A DNA stretch of 64,000 bases from Proteus terrae subsp. cibarius (lineage in GTDB: Bacteria; Pseudomonadota; Gammaproteobacteria; Enterobacterales; Enterobacteriaceae), in NCBI RefSeq assembly GCF_011045835.1, contig NZ_CP047349.1:2790001-2854000 (forward strand), in the 5' to 3' direction. Both the position numbers and the translations under genes were made by a program. Numbering within the stretch: position 1 is the first letter of the stretch; each line of letters starts with the position of its first letter. The notes beneath the pieces are model-generated. The model was given only the letters and a program-made list of their open reading frames with translations, did not search any database and had not been told where the DNA came from. Positions 27,417 to 35,777 of the stretch are shown here, in pieces.

Positions 27417-27617
27417 TTATTCTAAATTAGAACTTATTAAACAAAATACGATAATAATGAGAGGAACCGTAAAAAAAACGGATAACCAGCGCATTTCACG
27501 TACAACACCAAAAATAATACCAACAATACAAACAAAAAATATAACAGGCATCATTTCTGAGTAGTGATCATGACAATAGTGCATTAATAAATTAATCCAC
27601 GAGTAATCGTTTTGCAT
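27417..27617 (-). CDS. Possible small membrane protein, unknown function
   Basis: 66 codons starting MQNDYSWINLLMHYCHD. Two hydrophobic segments (VIFFVCIVGIIFGVV and LSVFFTVPLIIIVFCLI) are separated by REMRW, so two membrane helices with a basic loop are likely. The composition looks like a real membrane peptide, but the ribosome-binding site is poor and I know no homologue. It could be a chance frame in AT-rich DNA. Confidence 0.4.
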   Translation of the reverse strand: MQNDYSWINLLMHYCHDHYSEMMPVIFFVCIVGIIFGVVREMRWLSVFFTVPLIIIVFCLISSNLE

Positions 27618-28111
27618 ATAAAAATTTCAACCAATAAAAATAAATTTAAATTAAGATAGTGATAAATTACTATCATTAACAAATAAAACAAGTGTCGTAT
27701 TATAAATATCAATCATCGCGCACAAAGATATTAAAACACTTCACATTTTAAATAGAGATAACATTGGCAAGCAAAAATAACAACCTAAGTTAAACTCCCA
27801 GTAATATAAAATTAATAATGTCAAATACGGTTAATCCATTCAAATAAACCCAATATCATTATTAATATCACCTTAGCTGAACGAAATAATAATTTCATTT
27901 AATTGCAAATAAAGAAAATTAATTTCACAAAGTGATAATAAAAGTAATAAAGAATAAATAAAATAGAGTTTTAAACATCAAATAATTACCTTTAGGTTAT
28001 TCATTTACTTGGAATTAACTCTATATTTCATTTTAATTACTATTAGCTAAAAACATTCAAATCCCAAGCAAAAAACACTACAATTACAATAGTATTTTTA
28101 TTGAGGGCACT
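27618..28111. other. Intergenic region with a palindrome, upstream of the RpiR-type regulator
   Basis: 494 AT-rich bases without a gene. An inverted repeat GATAGT-(8)-ACTATC at 27655-27674 could be an operator for an unknown regulator, but no known consensus fits. The promoter of the regulator gene at 28112 must lie in the right part. Confidence 0.4.
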
Positions 28112-28939
28112 ATGTCTACTGCAACAAATCTGAATGAACTACAGGAACAAGTTCGCTCCCGCTATAATGGATTAAGTAAAAGGCTACAGCAGGTTGCACA
28201 TTATCTACTTGATAATAAAAACAGTGTGGCATTTGATACAATTGCGATCCTTGCAGATAAAGCAAATGTTCCTCCATCGACATTAATTCGTTTTGCCAAC
28301 GCATTTCATTTCAATGGCTTTAATGAAATGAAACAATTATTTCAAAACCATCTGATGAATGAAATGGTAAACGAAAATGAAAATTTAACTTATAAACAAA
28401 AATATAAAGAGGAGCCTCCTAATCTGAATGAGCCTGCCTATATTTTGCAAGAATTTGCGCAAGCAAATAGCCATTCATTGCAACAATTGGCAAATCAGAC
28501 TCACAGAGAAATGTTAAATAAAACATTACAATTACTGGAACACGCTGAAACAATTTATATTTGTGGCTTTCATCACTCATTCAGTGCTGCAAGTTATTTT
28601 TTTCATGCTCTCTCGCATATCCCTTGTGAGACTGTTTTTGTTAACAGTTTAGGTGGTATGTACAAAGAGCAATTGAGAAATATTACACATCGTGATGTGC
28701 TCTTTGGCATTCACTTCCACCCGTATTCAGATGAAATGCAAAAAATGTGTGAAATGGCGACTTACAAAGAAGCAAAACAGATTATTGTTACTGATAGTCC
28801 AATTAGCCCATTAGCGAGTCTAAGCGATGTTTGTTTAACAGTTAAAGAAGCTCAAATAAAAACCTTTCGTTCTCAAACATCAACAATGTGTTTACTACAA
28901 GCAATTTCCGTCGCTTTTGCTTTTAGAAAAAAACGTTAA
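28112..28939 (+). CDS. MurR/RpiR-family transcriptional regulator with SIS domain
   Basis: 275 residues. An N-terminal RpiR helix-turn-helix (about 10-85: RYNGLSKRLQQVAHYLLD, DKANVPPSTLIRFANAFHF) is followed by a SIS sugar-phosphate-binding domain (about 125-270: ETIYICGFHHSFSAASYFFH, HFHPYSDEMQKMCEMA). Such proteins respond to phosphosugars. It is transcribed alone, with GAGG 6 nt before the ATG, and is followed by a terminator. Its target is not evident: the chondroitin locus starts 2 kb downstream, so it could respond to an amino-sugar phosphate from there, but two unrelated genes lie between. Confidence 0.85.
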   Translation: MSTATNLNELQEQVRSRYNGLSKRLQQVAHYLLDNKNSVAFDTIAILADKANVPPSTLIRFANAFHFNGFNEMKQLFQNHLMNEMVNENENLTYKQKYKEEPPNLNEPAYILQEFAQANSHSLQQLANQTHREMLNKTLQLLEHAETIYICGFHHSFSAASYFFHALSHIPCETVFVNSLGGMYKEQLRNITHRDVLFGIHFHPYSDEMQKMCEMATYKEAKQIIVTDSPISPLASLSDVCLTVKEAQIKTFRSQTSTMCLLQAISVAFAFRKKR

Positions 28940-28954
28940 TGATTTTTTTATCTC

Positions 28955-28982
28955 AAACTGCATCTTAATTAAGGTGCAGTTT
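28955..28982 (+). terminator. Terminator of the RpiR-type regulator gene
   Basis: Near-perfect stem AAACTGCATCTTAA / TTAAGGTGCAGTTT with one G-T pair, followed by TTTT; 15 bases past the stop. Confidence 0.85.
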
Positions 28983-29175
28983 TTCATAAAATAAATAATT
29001 TTTATAAATAATATTTAATTGAATATATCCTCAACTATTAACCAAATATTAAATAGCTTAGTATCTTATTTAAAACTTTTTTTAAGAGTAAATACAGAAT
29101 GTTTCATTTGTGATGAGAAAAGCAATCATTTAGCATTAATTCATACCACCAAAGATCATTAAAGGATTAAATTAA

Positions 29176-29922
29176 ATGCTATTTAAAAAATTATTTTTAA
29201 TTGTTTTCTTATTTCCAACCTTTTCTTATTCAAACACTCATTTAATAAAAGAAAATAAAGAAAAACCAATAATCGTAAGTATTCCCAGTATTTCATTAGG
29301 TGAAAAAAGTAAAGCATCTGGTAACGGTTCAATTGCAATAGGAACAAATAGCCAAGCTAAAAATACACATTCAGTTGCTATAGGAACTAATTCATTAGCA
29401 ACAGAAGAAAATACAGTGTCATTTGGTAATATTGAGAATAATCATACTTCTCGATTAGTCAATATTAGTGATGGTAAAAATAATACAGATGCAGTAAATC
29501 TTATTCAAACTAAAAAATTGGTAGATAAAAATAGAACAACAACTAACGCCATCAATCAACTAAAAAGAACTGTCAGTACAGATATCAGTGATCTCAAAAC
29601 CCATGTTAATAATTTTGATAATTATTATAGAAAAAGACAAGCTGAAATCACAGATTCAATTGCAAATTTAGATAAAGAAATTATCGCGTTAGAGAAGAAA
29701 GTATTTGCTGGCATTGCTTCATCTGTTGCAATGACTAGCATTCCTTATCTTTCTCATCACACCTTAAGCGGCGGAATCGGTATTAGTAATTATCGAACAG
29801 GCACAGCATTTGCTGGAGGTGTACAATATAAACCGAATAACGACATTGCATTTCGATTAAACTCTTCCATTAATAGTGAAAAGGAAATTATTATTGGCGG
29901 TGGATTAGCGTATGGTTGGTAA
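29176..29922 (+). CDS. Compact trimeric autotransporter adhesin (YadA-like)
   Basis: 248 residues. A signal peptide (MLFKKLFLIVFLFPTFSYS) is followed by YadA head repeats (GNGSIAIGTNSQAKNTHSVA, continuing IGTNSLA), a neck (VNISDGKNNTDAVNLIQTKKL), a helical coiled-coil stalk (about 120-180) and a C-terminal four-strand anchor ending GGGLAYGW. Three chains form one 12-strand outer-membrane barrel and export their own passengers (type Vc). At 248 residues this is very short, with only about two full head repeats, so the adhesin would project only slightly. It stands alone, with AGGA upstream of the ATG. Target unknown. Confidence 0.85.
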   Translation: MLFKKLFLIVFLFPTFSYSNTHLIKENKEKPIIVSIPSISLGEKSKASGNGSIAIGTNSQAKNTHSVAIGTNSLATEENTVSFGNIENNHTSRLVNISDGKNNTDAVNLIQTKKLVDKNRTTTNAINQLKRTVSTDISDLKTHVNNFDNYYRKRQAEITDSIANLDKEIIALEKKVFAGIASSVAMTSIPYLSHHTLSGGIGISNYRTGTAFAGGVQYKPNNDIAFRLNSSINSEKEIIIGGGLAYGW

Positions 29923-30156
29923 TCGATTTTCTTTTCTATAATCAGATTATTATTAAAAAATAACTTTATAATTAAAGCGGTAATATCTAAGTAATATTAC
30001 TGCTTATTTATAAAAAACATAATTAGAAATTTAATAAAAATGCGTCATTTAAAGAGAGATCGATAAGTTTAACTTTAGTATCTCTAATATATTTTTTGTA
30101 ATATAGACTATTTTTTATATACTAGAATTATAAGCTAGAGAAAAAAGGAATAAAAA

Positions 30157-30648
30157 ATGAATTATATATTTCAAAAAATGACCGCTAAAGATATTAATGC
30201 AGTCGCACTATTATTACAGGCAAATTCTGAATCTCAGCAAGGTGGATTATATGGCGAATACCCTCTAAATAAAGTTGAGGCGATGTATCAAAGTAGCACT
30301 AACGCCATCATTGCACTTTACCAAGCAAATATTGTAGCTGTTGTTTTTAGCTTTCCTGTTACCTCTTTTTCGATCCCTCCAATTGCTCAAGCTATTAATC
30401 AACACTTTCCAGAAATAACACAAAATAATTGGTTTTACGGCCCTGTTTGTATAGATAAATTGCACCGTGGAAAATCCCTATTAAAAGATCTCTACCAGCA
30501 GATCTGTTCTTTACATGGCGGGCATCCTATTGCATTTGTGAATAGTGAAAATATTCGGTCACTAAAAGCCCATCAAAAACTAGGTATGGAGATCGTTAAA
30601 AATTTTGAGTTTAAAGGCACATCTTGGTGGGTCATTAAAGGACAATGA
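30157..30648 (+). CDS. GNAT-family N-acetyltransferase
   Basis: 163 residues with a GNAT fold. The acetyl-CoA motif region is VCIDKLHRGKSLLKDLYQQI (about 102-121), a variant of the usual Q/RxxGxG/A, and NSENIRSLKAHQKLGMEIV resembles the C-terminal motif seen in many GNATs. The N-terminus (FQKMTAKDINAVALLLQANS) starts a typical first strand and helix. The substrate is unknown. It is monocistronic, with AAAAAGGA before the ATG, and no clear functional link to neighbours. Confidence 0.75.
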   Translation: MNYIFQKMTAKDINAVALLLQANSESQQGGLYGEYPLNKVEAMYQSSTNAIIALYQANIVAVVFSFPVTSFSIPPIAQAINQHFPEITQNNWFYGPVCIDKLHRGKSLLKDLYQQICSLHGGHPIAFVNSENIRSLKAHQKLGMEIVKNFEFKGTSWWVIKGQ

Positions 30649-30847
30649 AAACAAACGAAAGAAAAATACTTACACTTTCTGTTATTCAGTTTTCTAGCTA
30701 AAAATAGAGGCTTTTAAGTATTTTTGCTATCGCCATCACAAAACAAATAATAACCATACAAATCAGTATAATACATAAAACAATAAAAAGTTAATCTATT
30801 CTTAACAATATTCCAACTCCTATTTTGGCTGCCAAATTGCTTACAAT

Positions 30848-30950
30848 TTGACATCATTCTGTGATCTCCCTTTCAATTATTGATCTTTCGTTAACTTACT
30901 TTTTGATCTTATACAAAAGTATAAATAAGATAAAAGACACCAATTCGAAA
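30848..30950 (+). promoter_or_regulatory. Putative CRP/AgaR control region of the sulfatase-lyase transcript
   Basis: TTGACA (30848-30853) could be a -35. TGTGATCTCCCTTTCA (30860-30875) resembles a CRP site (left half perfect, right half 3 of 5). CCCTTTCAATT and ATCTTTCGTTAA (30868-30893) plus ATTCGAAAG (30942-30950) resemble the TTTC repeats found before agaR and kbaY. No clean -10 could be fixed. The rest of the 326-base gap from 30649 shows no gene. Confidence 0.45.
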
Positions 30951-30974
30951 GTAAACGTAAAATAGGAGGAAGCA

Positions 30975-32534
30975 ATGACTGTTTCCCGCAGAACTTTTAT
31001 CAAAGGACTCGCAGCCAGCGGTGCAGCAATGACTGTTTCTACCCCTGTTATTGCTAATTCAGGGAATTCGGCTTCTAACACGCGGTCGCGTCCAGAGAAT
31101 GCCCCTAACCTATTAATTGTTTTCCCAGATGAAATGCGTGCTCATGCATTACAGTTTATGGGGGAAGACCCTTCAATTACACCTAATTTGAATAAATTTG
31201 CGAAGCAAGCCAAAGTAATGACGCAGATGGCTTCAAACTACCCTCTTTGTTCACCATTTCGTGGCATGTTTATGACAGGTCAATACCCTGTTCGTAATGG
31301 TATTACAGGAAATGCACATGACTATGGTGGCAAAGTGGGTATTGATTTATCGCCTTATGCCAAATGTTGGTCTGATGTTTTAAAATCTCTCGATTACAGT
31401 ACTGGTTATATTGGTAAATGGCATCTTGATGCGCCTTACGAACCATTTATTGAAAGTTACAACAATCCAATGGAAGGTCGCTATTGGAATGAATGGGCGG
31501 CACCAGATAGACGCCATGGTTTTGATTTTTGGTATTCTTATGGCACTTACGATTTACATTTAAAACCAATGTATTGGGCAAACGATACCCCTCGTGATAA
31601 GCCAATTTACATTGATCAGTGGGGACCTGAACATGAAGCTGATATGGCAATCAAGTTCCTCAAAAATGAAAACAATCAATTTAGAGACAATTCGAAACCA
31701 TTTGCATTAGTGGTTTCAATGAATCCACCTCATTCACCTTATGATCAAGTACCGAAAAAATACCTCGATGCTTATCAAGGTAAAACGTCAAAAGAGCTAA
31801 ATACACGCCCTAATGTACAGTGGGATACTGAATATCAAGAAGGCTATGGCCCTCAATATTTCAAAGAATATATGGCAATGGTCAACGGTGTTGATGAGCA
31901 ATTTGGTCGCATCGTAGATGAATTAGAAAAACAAGGCCTTGCAGATAATACTCTCGTTGTGTTCTTCTCTGATCATGGCAGTTGCTTAGGGGCAAATGGA
32001 CAAGCAACAAAAAATAATCCTTATGAAGAATCCATGCGTGTTCCTATGATGTTTCGTTTACCAGGTAAAATTAAACCAGGTTCTGACGATGCACTCATGT
32101 CAGCACCTGATATTTATCCGACTATCTTAGGGCTACTTGGTTTATCAGAATGGATCCCTGATTCAGTAGAAGGTACTGATCTTGCAGATAGAGTAGTGAC
32201 AGGCAAAGGCGACACAGCAAACTCTCAGCTTTATCTCTTTATTCCTTATGGTGAACCTTCATTTGGTAAACGAGGTGTAAGAACTAAAACTCATACTTTG
32301 GTTATAGATAGACAAGATGGGCAACCATTGAAATATACTTTATATGACAATGTGAATGATCCATATCAAATGAAAAATATTGCCAAAGATAATATGCCTT
32401 TAATTGAGAAATTAATTAAAGAAGAATTAACCCCTTGGTTGGAAAAAACAGGAGATTCTTGGCGCGCCACTGAATTTATTACGGCAACAACCAATAAATT
32501 AAATAAAACAATATCGACATGTAAAGAAAAATAA
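30975..32534 (+). CDS. Tat-exported sulfatase (S1 family), probable chondrosulfatase
   Basis: 519 residues. The N-terminus SRRTFIKGLAASGAAM is a twin-arginine signal. The formylglycine motif CSPFR starts at cysteine 92 within YPLCSPFRGMFMTGQYP; the rule C-x-P-x-R is kept, with Phe instead of the common Ser. IGKWHLD, the LIVFPDEMR metal-binding start and the FFSDHG strand complete an S1 sulfatase. It would need conversion of Cys92 by the maturase encoded at 53687 before folded export to the periplasm. A strong AGGAGG is 6 nt from the ATG. P. vulgaris is known to make chondro-4- and chondro-6-sulfatases; this is one candidate, but position specificity cannot be read from sequence. Confidence 0.88.
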   Translation: MTVSRRTFIKGLAASGAAMTVSTPVIANSGNSASNTRSRPENAPNLLIVFPDEMRAHALQFMGEDPSITPNLNKFAKQAKVMTQMASNYPLCSPFRGMFMTGQYPVRNGITGNAHDYGGKVGIDLSPYAKCWSDVLKSLDYSTGYIGKWHLDAPYEPFIESYNNPMEGRYWNEWAAPDRRHGFDFWYSYGTYDLHLKPMYWANDTPRDKPIYIDQWGPEHEADMAIKFLKNENNQFRDNSKPFALVVSMNPPHSPYDQVPKKYLDAYQGKTSKELNTRPNVQWDTEYQEGYGPQYFKEYMAMVNGVDEQFGRIVDELEKQGLADNTLVVFFSDHGSCLGANGQATKNNPYEESMRVPMMFRLPGKIKPGSDDALMSAPDIYPTILGLLGLSEWIPDSVEGTDLADRVVTGKGDTANSQLYLFIPYGEPSFGKRGVRTKTHTLVIDRQDGQPLKYTLYDNVNDPYQMKNIAKDNMPLIEKLIKEELTPWLEKTGDSWRATEFITATTNKLNKTISTCKEK

Positions 32535-32680
32535 TAAAAATATCTGCGCCATAGCTTTATGGCGCTATATATAAACCCAATTCGCTGATATAAAAAATCC
32601 TTTTAATAAAATAAAGGGAAAAATGTCCTACACCTAAAATTTGACAAAAATAAAAGCGAATAAAGAATTGGATATATACC

Positions 32681-33565
32681 ATGAACAAACTTCGTATTGC
32701 TCTTTTTTTACCTCTTCTTGGCTTAGGTTTAACTTCTTTTCATTCTCAGGCAGCTAATGTCAATGCCATGTTTTCTTGGGAAACGGCAGATTACGATACA
32801 CCCAATAACTATGCTGGTTATCGTGTAGATTTTAATATTAATCCAGATAAGTCTAACTGGTATTTCGATGTTGGTTTTCGTCAACGTGAGCATGACAATA
32901 AAAATCGTTATCAGCGTTATGATTTACAGGGTAGTTATCGTTTTAAATTAAATAATGGTTGGATCCAACCTGGTTTAAAAGTACGTCAAGATCTGACTAA
33001 CTATGATAATGGTAGTCGCTTAACTATTGATTTTTATGAATCAAAAACCAATTACCAATTTCCAATTAATAAAGATTGGGTTTTAACCGGTAGTGTTTTA
33101 TTTGGCTTACAAAAGAAAGAAGACAAACGCAGTAATGGTATCACAAATACGGATTATTTAGGCTGGGAAATTGAACCTGGTCTACGTTATTTTATCACTC
33201 CTAATATTAATACAACTGTGGCTTATTTTGATGGTGGTAAACAAGCAATACGACATGAAGAATATGACACAAAAGAAACAAACCATAATCAACAATTACG
33301 TATGTATGTAAACTGGACAACTCCAGTAGGATTAATTGTTTCTCCATCAATGCGTAAATCTATTTTCGGAAAAATAGAAGATAGGACAAACAAAGGCGTT
33401 TATATCGAAAAAGATATGACACGTTATACCTTACAAATGGCTTATCAAATATCACCTCAATGGCGAGTCATGACGGAATATTATAATGAACGAGTTGAAA
33501 ATAAAAACGATGGTAGTAAATCAACTCAAGATTATTTCAAAGTTTCATTCCGAGCAACATTCTAA
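32681..33565 (+). CDS. KdgM-like outer-membrane oligosaccharide porin
   Basis: 294 residues with a signal peptide ending SQAANVN, then short amphipathic beta-strands rich in Tyr, Arg and Asn (GYRVDFNINPDKSNWYFDVG, RYDLQGSYRFKLNNGW) and a C-terminal phenylalanine (VSFRATF), typical of outer-membrane barrels. Size and strand pattern match the KdgM/NanC family of 12-strand porins that pass acidic oligosaccharides, with arginines lining the pore. In this locus the natural substrate is chondroitin sulfate fragments. It lies 146 bases after the sulfatase gene and 36 bases before an autotransporter gene. Confidence 0.82.
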   Translation: MNKLRIALFLPLLGLGLTSFHSQAANVNAMFSWETADYDTPNNYAGYRVDFNINPDKSNWYFDVGFRQREHDNKNRYQRYDLQGSYRFKLNNGWIQPGLKVRQDLTNYDNGSRLTIDFYESKTNYQFPINKDWVLTGSVLFGLQKKEDKRSNGITNTDYLGWEIEPGLRYFITPNINTTVAYFDGGKQAIRHEEYDTKETNHNQQLRMYVNWTTPVGLIVSPSMRKSIFGKIEDRTNKGVYIEKDMTRYTLQMAYQISPQWRVMTEYYNERVENKNDGSKSTQDYFKVSFRATF

Positions 33566-33601
33566 TAATTAAAACCATATAATTGTTCATGGAGTTATAT
33601 T

Positions 33602-35767
33602 GTGAAAAATAAAAAATTGTTATTTTTGAGCGCTGCTATTTTATCAGCTATTTATGGTTCAGCATGGGCGGCAGAATGTGATCCTACTTTAAATATCTGC
33701 GAAACAGTTAATATTAATGACGGGAATACGGCTCAAATAAATAAAGATGTTACTGTTTCTCAAGGTGATGGAGTTGTATTTAATGGCTCATCAACAGAAT
33801 ACAAAGCCCAAGCAATTACAAAAAATATTACTGTTACTGGTGATGGAGCCAGTGCCATCAAAATAAATCAAGGGGCTTCTTTTAGCAGTAATATCAATTT
33901 AAATGGTGCTAATGTGACCAGTGAAAATGGCACAGCCATATTGGTTGAAGGCGATTTCCCTAAACGAGGTACAGGTGTTTATGTTAGAGACGGTGCTATT
34001 ATTCGTGGAAAAACCGCAGCCATTGATTTTAGAACACTGAAAACAGGTTTTAGAAGTGATGTAAATGGTGAGATCCACGGTGATATTTTAGGAAATGGCC
34101 ATGCGGATACTAAAATAAATTTCGCTTATCAAGGTGGTTCTCAAAATGCCCTATTTGATGGATATAAAATTACAGGTGTTCCATTAATTGAAAACCACGG
34201 TAATTTAACTATCCAAGGAAAAGATAGAACGATCCACTGGGAAGGTAATTTCATGAATAAGGAAAATAGCCAGCTTATTTTCCGCCTTGATGACAATACC
34301 AATACCGATGAAACTATTCTTCATGTTGACGGTGATGTCACTTTTAAGAAAGGTAGCCAAGCCAAGCTAGATTTTAAAGGCACCAGTGTCGATAACATCA
34401 TAAATAAAGATATTGTTTTAATTTCTTCCAATTCAGCTATTAAAGATGAAGCTGGGATTACGGTTACAGATGCAAATGCTATTGCACCCGATATTTCTCC
34501 TTTATTAGAAAAAACAGATTCATGGTTAGAGACTACACCACCTAATATTAGCGGTGGTGTTAGTGGTAACCAATTAGTTGCGCGTTATGGTATTAGCTAC
34601 GAAGGTGGTAATAACTTTATTAGTGCTGCCGAGCGTGGCGGTGCCAGTGAAAATGGATTAGCAGCAGCCAACTTTGTTATTCCAACTGTACTAAATGAAT
34701 TTAATAATACGCGTAGCCAAGTTTCAGATGAAGCACTGAGTCTATTAGTCGCAGCTGGAAATGACGATAATAATATTGCTGCATTATCGAATGATTTAGC
34801 CCCTATAGCCGATGGTAGTGATATTCAAGCGGGATTAATCATGGTTGAAGATATGCGCAATAATATTGCTCATCGATATTTACGCTATGATAACCAATTG
34901 CCTATTGAAGAAAGAGAAGCTGGCTGGAATAGCTGGGCTAATGTGCTGTACGGTTATGGTACGCAAAGCAATCAAGGTGGAGTTAACGGTTACAACACTT
35001 ACCGCACAGGCATTCAAATCGGTACTGATTACGAAATTAATCAAGATGCTCTGATCGGTGTTTCTTTTGCTTATAACTACGCAAAAGCTGATGCCAAACA
35101 ACGTAACGCAAGTAAAGAAATTAACCATTTTGAATTTATGCCTTACACCGGTTGGTATAGTGACACATTATTCCTAAACGGTAATTTAAATATTGGTTAT
35201 TACACTGTCGATAGCGAACGAGATATCGGTGGTAATACAGGATGGGAAGGAAATACCAAAGCAAAAGGTGATTATTCTGGTGTGCAATTAGGTTATCAAA
35301 TTAACGCTGGAACCTATTTTGATTTTGATTTCATCCATATTAAACCAATGCTGACTTACCAATATCAATGGCTAAATATTGATTCATGGGAAGAAACGGG
35401 CTCTACATTATCTATGCGAACTTATGGCCAACGCTATGCTGTTAATCAATTAGGTGGTTCAGTTGCTTTATGGAATAACTATCAAACCGCTTATGGCAAA
35501 TTAACTCCATCCCTTAATCTGCGTTATTTCAAAGATATTGCAGGTGACAATAATATTAATCAACGTCATAGCCTCACTTATTTTAATACTGGAGGAAACA
35601 CCTTCGATATTAAAGGAAATCGTGTTGGTGGCGACATTATTAGTGCTGAATTAGGGGCAAATCTCGATATTTCCCAATCGTTAAATTTAGGCACAACAAT
35701 GGGATATCAGCGTTATGACAAATTCAATGAAGGACGCATTGGCTTCACCGTTAGCCAACGTTTCTAA
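33602..35767 (+). CDS. Classical (type Va) autotransporter within the chondroitin locus
   Basis: 721 residues from a GTG start with GGAG 7 nt upstream. A signal peptide ends SAWAAECD. Residues about 30-340 form a beta-helix-like passenger with repeats such as ITVTGDGASAIKINQGASF and GNLTIQGKDRTIHWEGNF. Residues about 440-721 form the autotransporter beta-barrel (GWNSWANVLYGYGTQSNQGG) ending in SQRF with terminal phenylalanine. No protease triad, GDSL or lectin motif was recognised. It is sandwiched between the porin and the endolyase gene, whose ribosome-binding site overlaps its stop codon (TAAGGAG), so it is cotranscribed with chondroitin degradation. Adhesion to glycosaminoglycan or host matrix is an attractive but unproven role. 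Confidence 0.85.
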   Translation: MKNKKLLFLSAAILSAIYGSAWAAECDPTLNICETVNINDGNTAQINKDVTVSQGDGVVFNGSSTEYKAQAITKNITVTGDGASAIKINQGASFSSNINLNGANVTSENGTAILVEGDFPKRGTGVYVRDGAIIRGKTAAIDFRTLKTGFRSDVNGEIHGDILGNGHADTKINFAYQGGSQNALFDGYKITGVPLIENHGNLTIQGKDRTIHWEGNFMNKENSQLIFRLDDNTNTDETILHVDGDVTFKKGSQAKLDFKGTSVDNIINKDIVLISSNSAIKDEAGITVTDANAIAPDISPLLEKTDSWLETTPPNISGGVSGNQLVARYGISYEGGNNFISAAERGGASENGLAAANFVIPTVLNEFNNTRSQVSDEALSLLVAAGNDDNNIAALSNDLAPIADGSDIQAGLIMVEDMRNNIAHRYLRYDNQLPIEEREAGWNSWANVLYGYGTQSNQGGVNGYNTYRTGIQIGTDYEINQDALIGVSFAYNYAKADAKQRNASKEINHFEFMPYTGWYSDTLFLNGNLNIGYYTVDSERDIGGNTGWEGNTKAKGDYSGVQLGYQINAGTYFDFDFIHIKPMLTYQYQWLNIDSWEETGSTLSMRTYGQRYAVNQLGGSVALWNNYQTAYGKLTPSLNLRYFKDIAGDNNINQRHSLTYFNTGGNTFDIKGNRVGGDIISAELGANLDISQSLNLGTTMGYQRYDKFNEGRIGFTVSQRF

Positions 35768-35777
35768 GGAGAAAATA

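Noticed and set aside
35715..35777. Upstream in-frame extension of the chondroitin endolyase
   Set aside because: It lies inside the autotransporter gene; the ATG at 35778 follows AAGGAG and gives exactly the known 1021-residue protein with a proper signal peptide.
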